Shown in pieces: positions 39,561 through 50,935 of a stretch of DNA of 64,000 bases (the first letter of the stretch is position 1; every line of letters begins with the position of its first letter). The notes under the pieces were generated by a model. That model worked only from the letters and a program-made list of their open reading frames with translations. It searched no databases and was not told the origin of the DNA. This stretch comes from Circinella minor (lineage: Eukaryota > Mucoromycota > Mucoromycetes > Mucorales > Lichtheimiaceae), in assembly GCA_016758965.1 (NCBI GenBank), contig JAEPRB010000071.1, forward strand, positions 1-64,000, read 5' to 3'. A program made the translations under genes and the position numbers.

Positions 39561-39989
39561 TTAGAGTTCCATAGAAGGTAGGATATTAGCATTATTATTA
39601 TTGTTATTATCCTTGTCAGCCTTGTTCTTTTTCATTGGGAGTAAATTGGGATTAATGTTTGGAAGAACACCACCTTGAGCAATTGTAACTTCATTGAATA
39701 TTTTGCTTAACTCTTCATCATGACCGACAGCCAACTTTAGATGACGTGGAATTATTCGCGTCTTCTTATTATCACGAGCAGCATTTCCAGCCAATTCAAG
39801 GATTTCTGCGGTAAGGTATTCGAGAACAGCAGCCAAATAAATGGGAGCATATCCACCAATACGACATGCACGTTGACTTTGAGCAAGGAAACGATGAATA
39901 CGACCGACAGGAAATTGAACACCTGCCTTGGCAGAACGTGATTTTCTTTTACTGGATGGGTGTGAAGGCTTGTAGATTGTTTCAGTCAT
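39561..39989 (-). CDS. Divergent histone H2A
   Basis: Intronless, 142 residues. The histone fold is clearly H2[52 protein letters not shown], then [10 protein letters not shown]. The acidic-patch residues (Glu of [12 protein letters not shown], and DEE) are kept. The L1 loop is unusual: canonical NYAERVGAGAP becomes [10 protein letters not shown], and the preceding RKG becomes AQSQ. The N-terminal tail ([17 protein letters not shown]) lacks the usual GRGK start. The C terminus is extended by a Lys/Asp/Asn-rich tail with an Asn run, ending PSMEL; it has no SQ damage-phosphorylation motif. IAQGG, not H2A.Z's IAGGG, argues against H2A.Z. It stands alone, without the H2B partner usual for canonical H2A. 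It is probably a variant histone; role unknown. Confidence 0.9.
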   Translation of the reverse strand: MTETIYKPSHPSSKRKSRSAKAGVQFPVGRIHRFLAQSQRACRIGGYAPIYLAAVLEYLTAEILELAGNAARDNKKTRIIPRHLKLAVGHDEELSKIFNEVTIAQGGVLPNINPNLLPMKKNKADKDNNNNNNANILPSMEL

Positions 39990-40977
39990 TATTTTTTTTT
40001 TTACTAAAAAAGAGAAGAAAAGAAAAGAAAAGAGAAAAAAAAAGAAATGGCTTTTGTTGACGTAATTTTTATCAATGCATAATTTTTTTTGACAGTCTTG
40101 TGTGTGTGTTTTTTTTACTGCTGATACTGTAAAATCAAATGACCTTTGCTGGTTGAGTGATTCAATACAGATTATTATAGTTTATTAACGCTATAAACTA
40201 ACGTTAACCCTTGAAATTTTAAAATGCTTTCTCCCTATATCATGGTGCAACTGAACCTTCTCAAGTACGTAGAAAACAGCCGCCCTTATACATTAGTTTT
40301 TAACAAACTGATCGAGCATATGAAATACTATAAATACAATCGATAATTAATTATTGTGTCCTCCAATGCATTTTGATGTCCAAAACTGGAATCCTCTTTT
40401 TTCAACACAATTAAACAGGAAAACAGCAGGTCCTCTTGTATATGTTAAAGTCGATTCACTTACGGAACGCCAAAAAAAAATTAATATGAAATTCTGAGCA
40501 TCTTAAACAATAAAATAACTATACCACAAATATTATATATATTTATAATCATGCACGACCCATTTTTTCTTTTGATATGGACTATTTTAGGTAATGTGTT
40601 TCGTAATAATCCATTTTATTATAGATGATCCCTTTTCGAGGGCCGTATAATGAAAATGTCAAAAAATAAAACACTTTATATTTTAGCTTCTTTTACTTCT
40701 ATAGGAAATTGTTTTCGCACATAAATATGTATGTACATCATAACTACTCATGAGTTTTTTTTTTTTACTTTTCACTACAGTCTATATGCACCATAACTGG
40801 AGTTTAAACGGATTTATTTAAAATATACAAGTGGTTCTATATTTATTCGTGTACAATGGTAATGAATTGATAGATTATATCAATCAATAGATGAAAGGCA
40901 AATACATAATAATTAGCTTTATAATGATGTTAATAAGTTAGCATACATTTAATGGATTTCTTGTTTTTCACCCATAA
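39990..40977. other. Intergenic, upstream of H2A-like gene
   Basis: Promoter of the H2A-like gene and 3' flank of the first P450 gene. No ACGCGT box is visible, unlike upstream of H4. No gene. Confidence 0.5.
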
Positions 40978-43341
40978 TTATGCGGTAGCCGAGCGCTTGA
41001 CAACTCGTACACTATAAGGAGTTGGAGTCATTACAATACCAGCATCAATTGCCTCATTATCATCTGGATAAACAGGCTGGCCCTTTTCATTCAAAGGTGG
41101 TTCAAGAGTATAATCGGCAAAAATTTGGATCAAAGTAGAAAACAATTCAACTTCGGACTATAATAACATATTATTAGATTACTGTTTCATATAACTACAG
41201 CCATCACCAGTTATTTTAAATTACTTACAAGATAAATACCAGGGCAAACACGTCTAATTAAAGTATGTCAGATTAGTACGTATTATTATGTAGAATTACC
41301 CAAAATAATCAATTAGGCTTTTTTTTATTACCTTCCCCATCCAAATTGATAATGATCACGGTTTTCTAATCGACCATTCGCAGCACCATACATAGTGGAT
41401 TCGAGATTAAAAAAACGATCTGGATTAAATTCTTCTGGGTTCTCATATACGTTAGGGTTCATATGAATGCCGTTCATATCTATAAATAAAAAGTTTTTTT
41501 TTATGGTTAATACAATAAAATTAAAAAGGATACAGAAAAAAAATGTGCTTATTATATTTTGATTATAAAGGATAGATCAACATACTACAAAAGATAACAG
41601 ATCCCTTAGGAAGGATATAACCTTGACATTCAACTAGCAAATAATAGAAAATACAAAAAAATTAATCAACAATACTCTTTTTTGTCTTATATTACAATAA
41701 AAAACATACTATCTTCATCAGCAACGTGAGGTATGCCAAAATGAGTGATATTTCGGTATCTCATGCATTCTCGCTGAACGGCCGCAATGTAAGGAAGATT
41801 TGAGCGATCGCCAAATGTAGGTACTCGTTTATGTTCAGCTTTAAAAGCATCTAGTTCAGCTTGTATCTTTTTTTGAATATGTGGACGATTGACCAAAAGT
41901 ATCAACGCCCAACTCATAGAAACACTAGTAGTATCTGTACCAGCAATAAGTAAATCACTCATGGTAACCAAAATATCATTGTCATCCAAATTATGTTCGT
42001 CCTTAATTTCATACAAAGTCTTGATAAAACACTTTTCAGAAGAATTTCGAGCTTCTTTGATAAGATCTTCTTTTAATGTTTTAATTCTGAATGCAAGCAA
42101 ACGTTCACCTTCAGCTTTTCTCTTTCCACCGTTAAACAAATCCAAAAACTTCATAATGGGTACATATGTCGAAACATCATTTTCTGGACTTCCATAGGCA
42201 ATGCTGTCCTCAACATATTTGATTAGTCGTTTAAATAAGTCATCGTTGACAGATTTTGCACGCTTTGCAAGGCATGTTGTCAAAATTAGATTGAGTGATG
42301 CAAGCTGTAAATAGTGAACAGGATCGACACCGGTAACAGGATCAGAATTCGCGACCAGATTTTCAACAAGATATGCAACTTCTTGTTCAATTACATCTCT
42401 GAAAATCTCGACCATTTTTGGTGCCAACGTAGTTACCACTATCAAAATATTAGCATTCATGATATAGTGAAATGAATCAGTAAATACTTGCTAATTAGCT
42501 ACTCATTAATAAAAAAAAAGTATAATGTTGTTATTTCTTACCGGCCTTCCGAGTATTTCTCCAAGTCTTGCCACCATCGGTATATACAACACCTCTTTAG
42601 TACACATTCACATAACGCCAATAAGTATACAAAGTCGATAAAATGGTGATAATGTTTTTGTAAATTTAAATATAAAAGACATATAAACTTACTTTCCACC
42701 CATTGCATATTTTTGATAAGTAAATGCCATATAGGGTCTGGCAGAGGCAACGGCACCTTTTGTAACAAAAATCTCGTGGGCCATTTTCGGATCATTCAAC
42801 ATAATCCACTTTTGAATTCCCATATTCAATTGAATGATATCGCCTGGGGAAATAATTATGATTATGAGAGTTAATATATCACGTTACACAAGGCTGGATA
42901 GAGTTGACACTGTAATACACACAACATAAAAACCAGACAATAATACGTACTACCAAGTTCGTTGTGCCATTCAGTAATCCGTCGTGACACCACCGATCCC
43001 AGAGAAAGAAGATGACCTATTTTTTTTTTTTTTTTTTTTTTTTTTTGAAAATATAAATAAATAAAAACAAATAATTAATATTTATAATAATGAAAAGGAA
43101 AAACAAAGTAAATCTATATCTCCTTTAAAAAATTGAAGGTTCAAGGATGTGTACCAAAAAAGGGATATTGTTCCTTGGGTACAGGAATCTCTTTGAGTCC
43201 AGATCGTTGGGAAGCAGTAATCCGTTTTTGCTGTTTATATACTACCAATAGTGCTAAAGTGACAGCAGCAGTAGCACCTACAGCAGAGGCAAATCCCGGA
43301 TCTCGATTATTAGTAAACCAAGTGCTACTGAACAATGGCAT
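40978..43341 (-). CDS. Cytochrome P450 (cluster copy 1)
   Basis: Heme monooxygenase, ER-anchored by an N-terminal hydrophobic segment (FASAVGATAAVTLALLVVY). Nine exons (43341-43155, 43016-42954, 42843-42693, 42594-42542, 42438-41710, 41633-41586, 41479-41332, 41253-41229, 41157-40978) give 527 residues. Landmarks are I-helix AGTDTT, ExxR as ECMR, PERF-like NPDRFF, and heme loop FGWGRRVCPG with the Cys ligand. The 25-nt exon encodes the core of the heme loop (RVCPGIYL). It is nearly colinear with the copy at 46837-49190, and the pair is clearly a tandem duplicate. The family looks like the Mucorales-expanded CYP509-type group, from memory and unproven; substrate unknown. Confidence 0.9.
43019..43046. 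repeat. Poly-T run in P450 intron
   Basis: A homopolymer of about 27 T (poly-A on the coding strand) lies in the first intron of P450 copy 1, just upstream of the exon 2 acceptor. It is absent from the equivalent intron of copy 2, where only a short TTTTTT remains. Confidence 0.85.
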
Positions 43342-45517
43342 TATTATTATAACAATTAGTAAAAATATATATAAAAAAAAAGGTGGAAAAGCTGAAAAAG
43401 AAAGGGAAAAGTAAGATAAAGAAAAGAAAAGACTTTTTTAACAGAGTTTCTCGAATAGTAAATGTTAATAAATCATTCTCAATTATGTAAATAAAATGAA
43501 TCAAAAAATCCAACACCAGCTATCAATCCTTTCACTTCATCAAAAGTTATGTGACACACACCTTTGTAACTAGGTTGCACATAGCATTGTTTACACCGCT
43601 CATAGTCATTTTTCATATTCAACCATTTTTATCAGCCGTCAACTGCACATTTTGTTTATATTGTTCTTTGTATAAGATTTCTTATTATTAGGTATCAGTA
43701 TAGTACTAGTAAAAGCAAAAAAAAAAAAAAAAAGAAGGCACATTCATTGCATTACAAAAATGCGCTAATTTATTAAGCGAAATATTTTCATATTAAAAGA
43801 ATTTTTACTCCAACCATAACAAGTTCTTCTCTAGTGACACAAAAGGTTACACTTGCTGGGTCAGTAATGAAGCTCTTTACCTATAAATACAAAACCTTAA
43901 TAGTACTAAAAATGAATTCGCGAATCAATGTTACAAAAAAAAACCTTTCTTCAAAAATAATAACAGATAGGAGAACTGTCGTATGATTTTAATTTTCTGA
44001 TTTTACGCGCCTTGGAAAAGGTCCTCTAGATTTTACAAATTGTCTTCAAACATAAAAGAAACAAGTCGCGAAATTCTTTAAAGAAATACTGGTTCATTAA
44101 GATTTTTTTTTAACTATATACATTAAAAGAAAATGGTTTCATGATTTTATTTGGAACTTGTAAAGAAATACTGCATTGAGCTTTTATAAGACAAGTAAAA
44201 CATTCGATCAGTCTTATGCAACATCACTCCTTTTCTCTCCACCAAAATTCTGCAGAAGAAATTCAAGTTAAAGTACGTAAGGTCCTTACCGCTTTTGACG
44301 TTTAATGAAAAGATTATTAAAGGAAATTTTACTTATAAAATGGACGTACGTAGACATATGCAGCCAAAAATTCGCCTTATGATGGTAAATATATATATAT
44401 ATATATGAAAGTACATATACAGGTTAATAAGATGAAGATAATATACATGTAATTTATACATTATTGAGTAAGCGCCATTCTGTACAGTATGTTGATGATC
44501 TTAGGAATTTGTCCACTATTCTGTGCCGTAGGGCACATAATAAGGCTTAATTAGCTGTATTATCAATCTATATATTACCAGTTCCATTTTTCAGTAAATC
44601 ACGAGAACATATTATCAATGTATTATACATTACATGAGCCAGTAGTCTTCAATGTTGAGTGAAAGTTACAAATATATATATATACAAAGTTTAAGAAGCT
44701 CGCTAAACCAAAAGTTGCATTTATTATCAAAAAAAAAGTAAGATCAAAATGTTCGAAAAAAAAAAGATATAAAGATTAAAGGGTTTCTTCATACTATATA
44801 TATATTTTTTTTTGTATGAAGTTTCATTTTATCAAAAAGGTAACTGAATTATGGTATCATCTATTATGAGAAAAAATAACCTTTTACTCTACACTCTTAT
44901 CTTTACCAACGTGTATCCAGTATCATGGGAAGAATATAGAGAATATGGAGTGTTTTAAATCGTCTCTCTCATTTTTTTTTAAAGACTCGGATAAATATGT
45001 ACGTACTAGCACAAGGACCCGGAAAGCTGCAAAGCAAGAAAACACTGAATTTCTTGCTTTGGTATATAGTAGCTCAAGAGATGATCAACCTATTTATACA
45101 TAAACTCGCCCCAATATAAGTTCTCCAAATATTGTTGTTGATAGTTTTTTTTTTGAATTGAAATTATAAAGCGTTGGTCCGTGAATAACAACAATATTTA
45201 GTACATCCTTAAAAACACATGGTGCTAAAAGAAAAAAGCACAACATTGTATAGCCCCTCCTCACCGTCTAACCTTTTAAGGATGTTGAGAAATCAATTTT
45301 TTTTAATAAAAAAAAAGTATGTTTCTCACAAGAATCGTTATCAGGTTGCAATATCATTTCATACAGATCTTTTTTGCGCGATGTGTTCGATTATTTGCAA
45401 AATTTAAAAATGATACATTGCTTAATCAATTCAATGTCAGCTATGTTTTTAATGGTCATAGAGACGTTGTCGTGATGAAGTTAGCAAAAATATACTACTT
45501 GATTGTTATCATATTTA
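43342..45517. other. Intergenic; promoter half duplicated
   Basis: The part nearest the gene, up to about 43900, has recognisable similarity to 49191-49680 upstream of the second P450 copy, for example GTTACACTTG followed by TCAGTAAT and AGCTCTT. Beyond that no match was seen. A short hairpin TGTGCC-GTAG-GGCACA lies near 44520. No gene. Confidence 0.55.
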
Positions 45518-46277
45518 CTGTCACCGCTCGCTATAACGATACACCCCGTCAGACCAAAAGTGTATCGTTATATCGAATTATCGTTATATCGAATTCTTGA
45601 TCTGAGTTATAATGATCAGATAAAATGTCATCCATATGATGTACTTGGCCTTATTTGTATCTATATGTCTTATAAAAAGACTAAACTCTAGAACTTTATA
45701 TTGTCCATACTAAAAATAAGCTATAAAAATAAAACAGTTCTTTTTTTTGTACAGTTTTCGTTGTCAAATATCCCCCGTCTTATTACTTCTAATTGAATTA
45801 CAACCACGTAATCGCATATAATTAATGCTGATCCCCTATAAGAAGAAAATGCGAGTATCATATTATGATAAGCATCATAAACCGTCTACGTATTATTGTT
45901 TACAAATCCATGTCAATTGACAAAGAAAAAGTTAGACAAGCACAATTGGGGAAAAAACAAATCTAATTTTTATAAGAAAGAAGCATAAGCAAAATATCAC
46001 TGATTTTTTTTTAGTGAGACAGTGCCTGAAGATAAATTTGATATTCAAATTATTAAAACTTGACAAAAAATGCTCAACAAACTAATATTATTTCCTTTTA
46101 AAAAAAATAAAGAGGTTAGTTGTTCGCTCGATATAACGATATTTTTGCCAAAACTCTATCGGATATCGTTATATAAAATTAACGATATTTCCCTGCTTAA
46201 TCTGTCTTGCACCCCAAAACCCGATCGTTATATCGAAATATCGTTATATCGAATATCGTTATAGCGAGCGGTGACAG
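45518..46277. mobile_element. Non-autonomous TA-flanked DNA transposon (MITE-like)
   Basis: The ends are perfect 24-bp inverted repeats: CTGTCACCGCTCGCTATAAC plus GATA at 45518, and its reverse complement ending at 46277. Both sides are flanked by TA, the target duplication typical of the Tc1/mariner/pogo group. The element is 760 bp and encodes no transposase. The subterminal regions carry many copies of a TATCGTTATAT / ATATAACGATA motif in both orientations (near 45562, 45578, 46130, 46165, 46227, 46243 and 46256). These could be transposase-binding sites. TIR style suggests a pogo/Fot-like parent; that affiliation is inference. Confidence 0.85.
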
Positions 46278-46836
46278 TACTTTCTATAATGTGCAAGATG
46301 ATGGCTAAAAGTGTTTTACAGCATATAAAATATTTTCTTAATATTTATTGTGACCATGTTATCAAACTAGATTCATTACAACATATACGAGATACAGTAT
46401 GAAGAATGTTGATTTGAATAATGATATCATATTAATTGCCAATATGGTTAGACATGCTTTTTGTTTTGTTTTATTTTTATTGTTATTATTAATAACTTGA
46501 TTAATAAGAAATTGTATTGTAAAACCAAAATAAGTGTATAGGCGCAATTGTAAATATTCTTACCACAGAGTATAGTAGCTTTAAACCATTAATTATGTGT
46601 TTGAATCTGAATTCCTAAAATCATTTCTTTTTCCATTTTAAAATTAAAATCAAAATCTACACCTCGTGACGAAAGCCTATATTTATTTCTTAATGCAATA
46701 ATTTGAAAGACTATAACGACTAACAGTGGAAGGTGATGCATAATAAATAACTTCATACTAATTTTAATCAAACTGAACAATACGTTACAGTAGATTGAAT
46801 TGATTTCTTGTTTTTCACCCATACTTATACAGTAGC
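46278..46836. other. Intergenic between transposon and second P450
   Basis: 3' flank of the second P450 copy. Similarity to the first copy's flank fades a few tens of bases beyond the stop codon. No gene. Confidence 0.5.
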
Positions 46837-49190
46837 CTAGCGCTTGATAACCCGTACATTGTAAGGGATAGGAGTCATTACCATACCAGCATCAATTGCC
46901 TCATTATCATCTGGATAAACAGGCTGGCCCTTTTCATTCAATGGAGGTTCAATAGTATAATCGGCAAAAATTTGGATCAAAGCAGCAAACATTTCAACTT
47001 CAGACTATATATAATAACATATTAGATCACTGTTTCATATAACTACAGCCATCACCAGTTATTTTTAAATTACTTACAAGATAAATACCAGGGCAAACAC
47101 GTCTATTCAAAGTATGTCAGATTAGTATCATTATGTAGCATTACTCAAAATAGTCAAGTGAAATTTTTTTTATTACCTTCCCCATCCAAATTGATAATGA
47201 TCTCGGTTCTCAAATCGACCGTTGGCAGCAGCATACATAGTGGATTCGAGGTTTAAGAAACGATCTGGATTAAATTTTTCTGGGTCCTCATATACGTTAG
47301 GGTTCATATGAACCCCATTCATGTCTATAAATAAAAGGTTGGTTTTTCATGATTAACACAATAATGTTGGAAAGCATACATAAAGCAAGACGTGCTTATC
47401 TTATTTTGATTATAAAAGGTAGATCAACATACTACAAAAAATAATAGATCCCTTGGGAAGGATGTAACCTTGACATCCAACTAGCAGATAATAGAAAGTA
47501 CGGAAAAATTAATCAACAATACTCTTTTTTTTTCTTATACGTATTACAATAAAGAACGTACTATCTTCATCAGCGACGTGGGACATTCCAAACTGAGTGA
47601 CATTTCGGTATCTTATGCATTCTCGCTGAACAGCCGCAATGTAAGGAAGATTTGAACGATCGCCAAATGTAGGCACTCGTTTATGTTCAACTTTAAAAGC
47701 ATCCAGTTCGGCTTGCATCTTTTTTTGAATATGTGGACGATTAACCAGAAGTACTAGGGCCCAACTCAAAGAAATACTGGTAGTGTCTGTACCAGCAATA
47801 AGTAAATCACTCATGGTAACCAAAATATCATCATCATCTAAATCATGTTCATCCTTAATTTCATACAAGGTCTTGATAAAACATTTTTCAGAAGAATTTC
47901 GAGCTTCTTTGATAAGACTATCTCTTACTGTGTTACGTCTGAATGCAAGCAAACGTTCTCCTTCGGCTTTTCTCTTTCCGCCGTTAAACAAATCCAAAAA
48001 TTTCATAATGGGAACAAACGTCGAGATATCATTTGCTGGACTTCCAAATGCAACGCAATCCTCAACATATTTCACAATTTTTATAAACAAGTCATCATCA
48101 ACAGATTTTGCACGCTTTGCATAACATGTTGTCAAAATTAAATTGAGAGATGCAAGTTGCAGATACTTAATAGGATTGACACCAGTAAAAGGATCAGAAT
48201 TCATGACCAGATTTTCGACAAGATATTCAACTTCTTGTTCAATTACATCCCGGAACGTGTCAACCATTTTTGGTGCCAAAATAGTTAGCGCTGTTTATTC
48301 ATTTATTTATAAGCAAAATATAATCAATTTATATATCAAATAATTTACTGCTAATTCTTCATTAAAACACTTTACTGCTATTGTTTCTTACCAGCCTTTC
48401 GGGTGTTTCTCCAACTCTTGTTTGCATCAGTAAAAATAACTCCTCTGTAATATACATACATCAACAATACAGGTAAGTATACAAAATTGCTAGAAGTCAT
48501 AGTGTTTTGTGAATGATATACCTAAAAAAATTAAGAAGAAACTTACTTTCCACCCATTGCATATTTTTGATAACTAAATGCCATGTAGGGTCTGGAAGAT
48601 GCAACGGCTCCTTTTGTAACAAAAATCTCGTGAGCCATCTTCGGATCATTTAACATAATCCACTTTTGGATTCCCATATTCAATTGAATGATATCGCCTG
48701 GGCAAACAATCATAATCAATCAAAGTTAATATAACAAATTGCACGGCGCTGGATACAACTGACATTGTAATACATAACGTTAAATAGATTGAAAGAAAAC
48801 CAAACAGGCATACGTACTACCGAGCTCGTTGTGCCATCCCGTAATTCTTTGTGACACCATAGGTCCCAATGAAAGAAGATGTCCTATTTTTTGAAAAAGT
48901 AAAATAAAATAACAGGTAGTCAGATCAAAACCCTAATACAGCAACTATTGCTATAATACAACAAGGAGAAAAAAAATAGATGGAAAAATCTGGAGATGTA
49001 TACCAAAAAAGGGGTACTGCCCCCTCGGGATAGGTATTTCTTTGACCCCAGGTTGTTGGGAGGGAGTGATCCGATTTTGTTGTTTATATACTACCAATAG
49101 TGCAAAAGCGACAGCAGCAGAGGCACCTACAGCAGAGGCAAATGTCGAATCTTTATTATTAGTAAACCAAGTGCTACTGAATAATGGCAT
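46837..49190 (-). CDS. Cytochrome P450 (cluster copy 2)
   Basis: Tandem duplicate of the P450 at 40978-43341, with the same nine-exon plan. The N terminus MPLFSSTWFTNN and a TM segment are shared. The I-helix reads AGTDTT, the ExxR element ECIR, and the heme loop FGWGRRVCPG. Compared by eye over the long exon 5, roughly 200 of about 236 residues match the other copy. A TAG replaces the Ser codon after the final KR, so the protein ends four residues before its paralog. No frameshift or internal stop was seen, so it is likely functional. Substrate unknown; the cluster context suggests a related xenobiotic or lipid oxidation role, an inference. Confidence 0.89.
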
Positions 49191-50935
49191 TGTTATTATA
49201 ACAATTAGTACGTATTTATAAAAAAAAAAGGTGGAAAAGCTGAAAAAGAAAGGGAAAAATAAGATAAAGAGAAGAAAGAAAAAGCTTTTTTAACAGTTTC
49301 TCGAATAGTAATATTACTAATATATTCTTCGATTGTGTACTTAAAAATATAATTCTTTCATTTCTTCACTAATTATGTAGCACACACTTGCAGGTTACTC
49401 ATAACAACTTTTACATGGGCCGATTTCTGTGATCACATTATTCAGTTAACTTGAAACTATCAGCTGCCTAATACATATTTATTTATGTTAGTCGTCATAT
49501 GAAAATTGTTTTTATAAATATTTATAGTACTTGGGGCAAGGATCATGTATTAGTGTATTACAAACGTAAGATAATAATAATACTAAGGCAATGCCCAAAC
49601 CACTATTCTTCGGTAACACAAATTGTTACACTTGTTGCATCAGTAATATAGCTCTTGCCCATTATTTAAAAAACCCTGAGTGTAATTACTAAAAAATGTA
49701 TCTTGATTTTAACGTGTGGTGTTACAATTTTTTCTCAAATTATAATAATACAAAAGTATATTACATCAAAGTTTCATGTAACCCTTGTTGGTAGTCAGTG
49801 TTATACAATAGCAACTGCAAAATGATTTTGAATAAACAAAAGAGAAAATGCACCTTCGATTGTTTACAATGAGAGGGGATGGACCAAAAACAAATTATGC
49901 TATGCAAAATAATAAGATTAATAGGTTATTGATCTTCTTCCCATTCCCCTGCTTTTGTCTCCCAAAAAAAAGTACTACATCTAAAATGTATTCCTTTTTT
50001 TTTTCGATCTTCATATATTGTTTTTCGCAATTGTTATCTGTAACCTATGTATAGAATACTTTTATCCCTTTTACTCTACTTACTGCGACCGTATCAATAA
50101 TAACATTGAAATATCTAGCTCAAGTGTGTAGTATTTGAGCGCTATCAAATGTAATATATAATGATGTTGAAATGTCAAAGCCTTTACTTAAGTAATAAAA
50201 TTAAAGAAACTAATCAGATAATAATTTATACGACAATAAACACTAATAACTTTCATGTTATTGCAGAATAAATTATACATATTTAAATAGACGTAAATAT
50301 ACACCTTACCACAAAAAAAGATTATAATACTAAATATTTATGCCTTTTAAGTAACAACAGAAAAAGAACTATGGTGAAAGCAAATCAAGGAGTATAATTT
50401 TCATGAAGCTTATTATTAGCATTTAGATTTACATAATAAGATTCGATCCAATAATAAGAAGGGTGTAAAAGTCATTATGCACAGATAAATAGGGTAGGGG
50501 AAGTTACAAAAATAAAAAAGCCAAGCTTTTATAATGTTCTGATTCATAACAGAAATCTTGTAGCTGCTTACAGTAGATTATTACTGTATATGTTAATGAA
50601 TCTCGAAAAACATAATACTATGATAATTGAATTTACAAAGATTTACTATCAGTAGAAACATAGCAACATTACTTCTTTTCATGGGTACTAGAAGTTATTT
50701 GATAAATTTTACCTCCTTTCTTTTTTATTCTAAATCCTTTGAGATGGGCTAGAATCATATCAGGGAGGAAAATGGCGTCTATTACTTGATACAAGGAACT
50801 TGTTTTTGATATACATATATAAAGAGAGAAAAAAATTAAACAGATGCTTTTCTTTTTTGCTTTTTCTTAAACCCTTCCCATTATATATATATATATAGAT
50901 ATTAAGCACTCAGACAAAACAAAAACATTAAAAAA
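49191..50935. other. Divergent promoter region of two P450 genes
   Basis: The first roughly 500 bp match the promoter of P450 copy 1; the rest is unrelated AT-rich DNA. A TATATATATATATA run near 50884 lies about 50 bp before the plus-strand P450 start. No gene. Confidence 0.55.
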
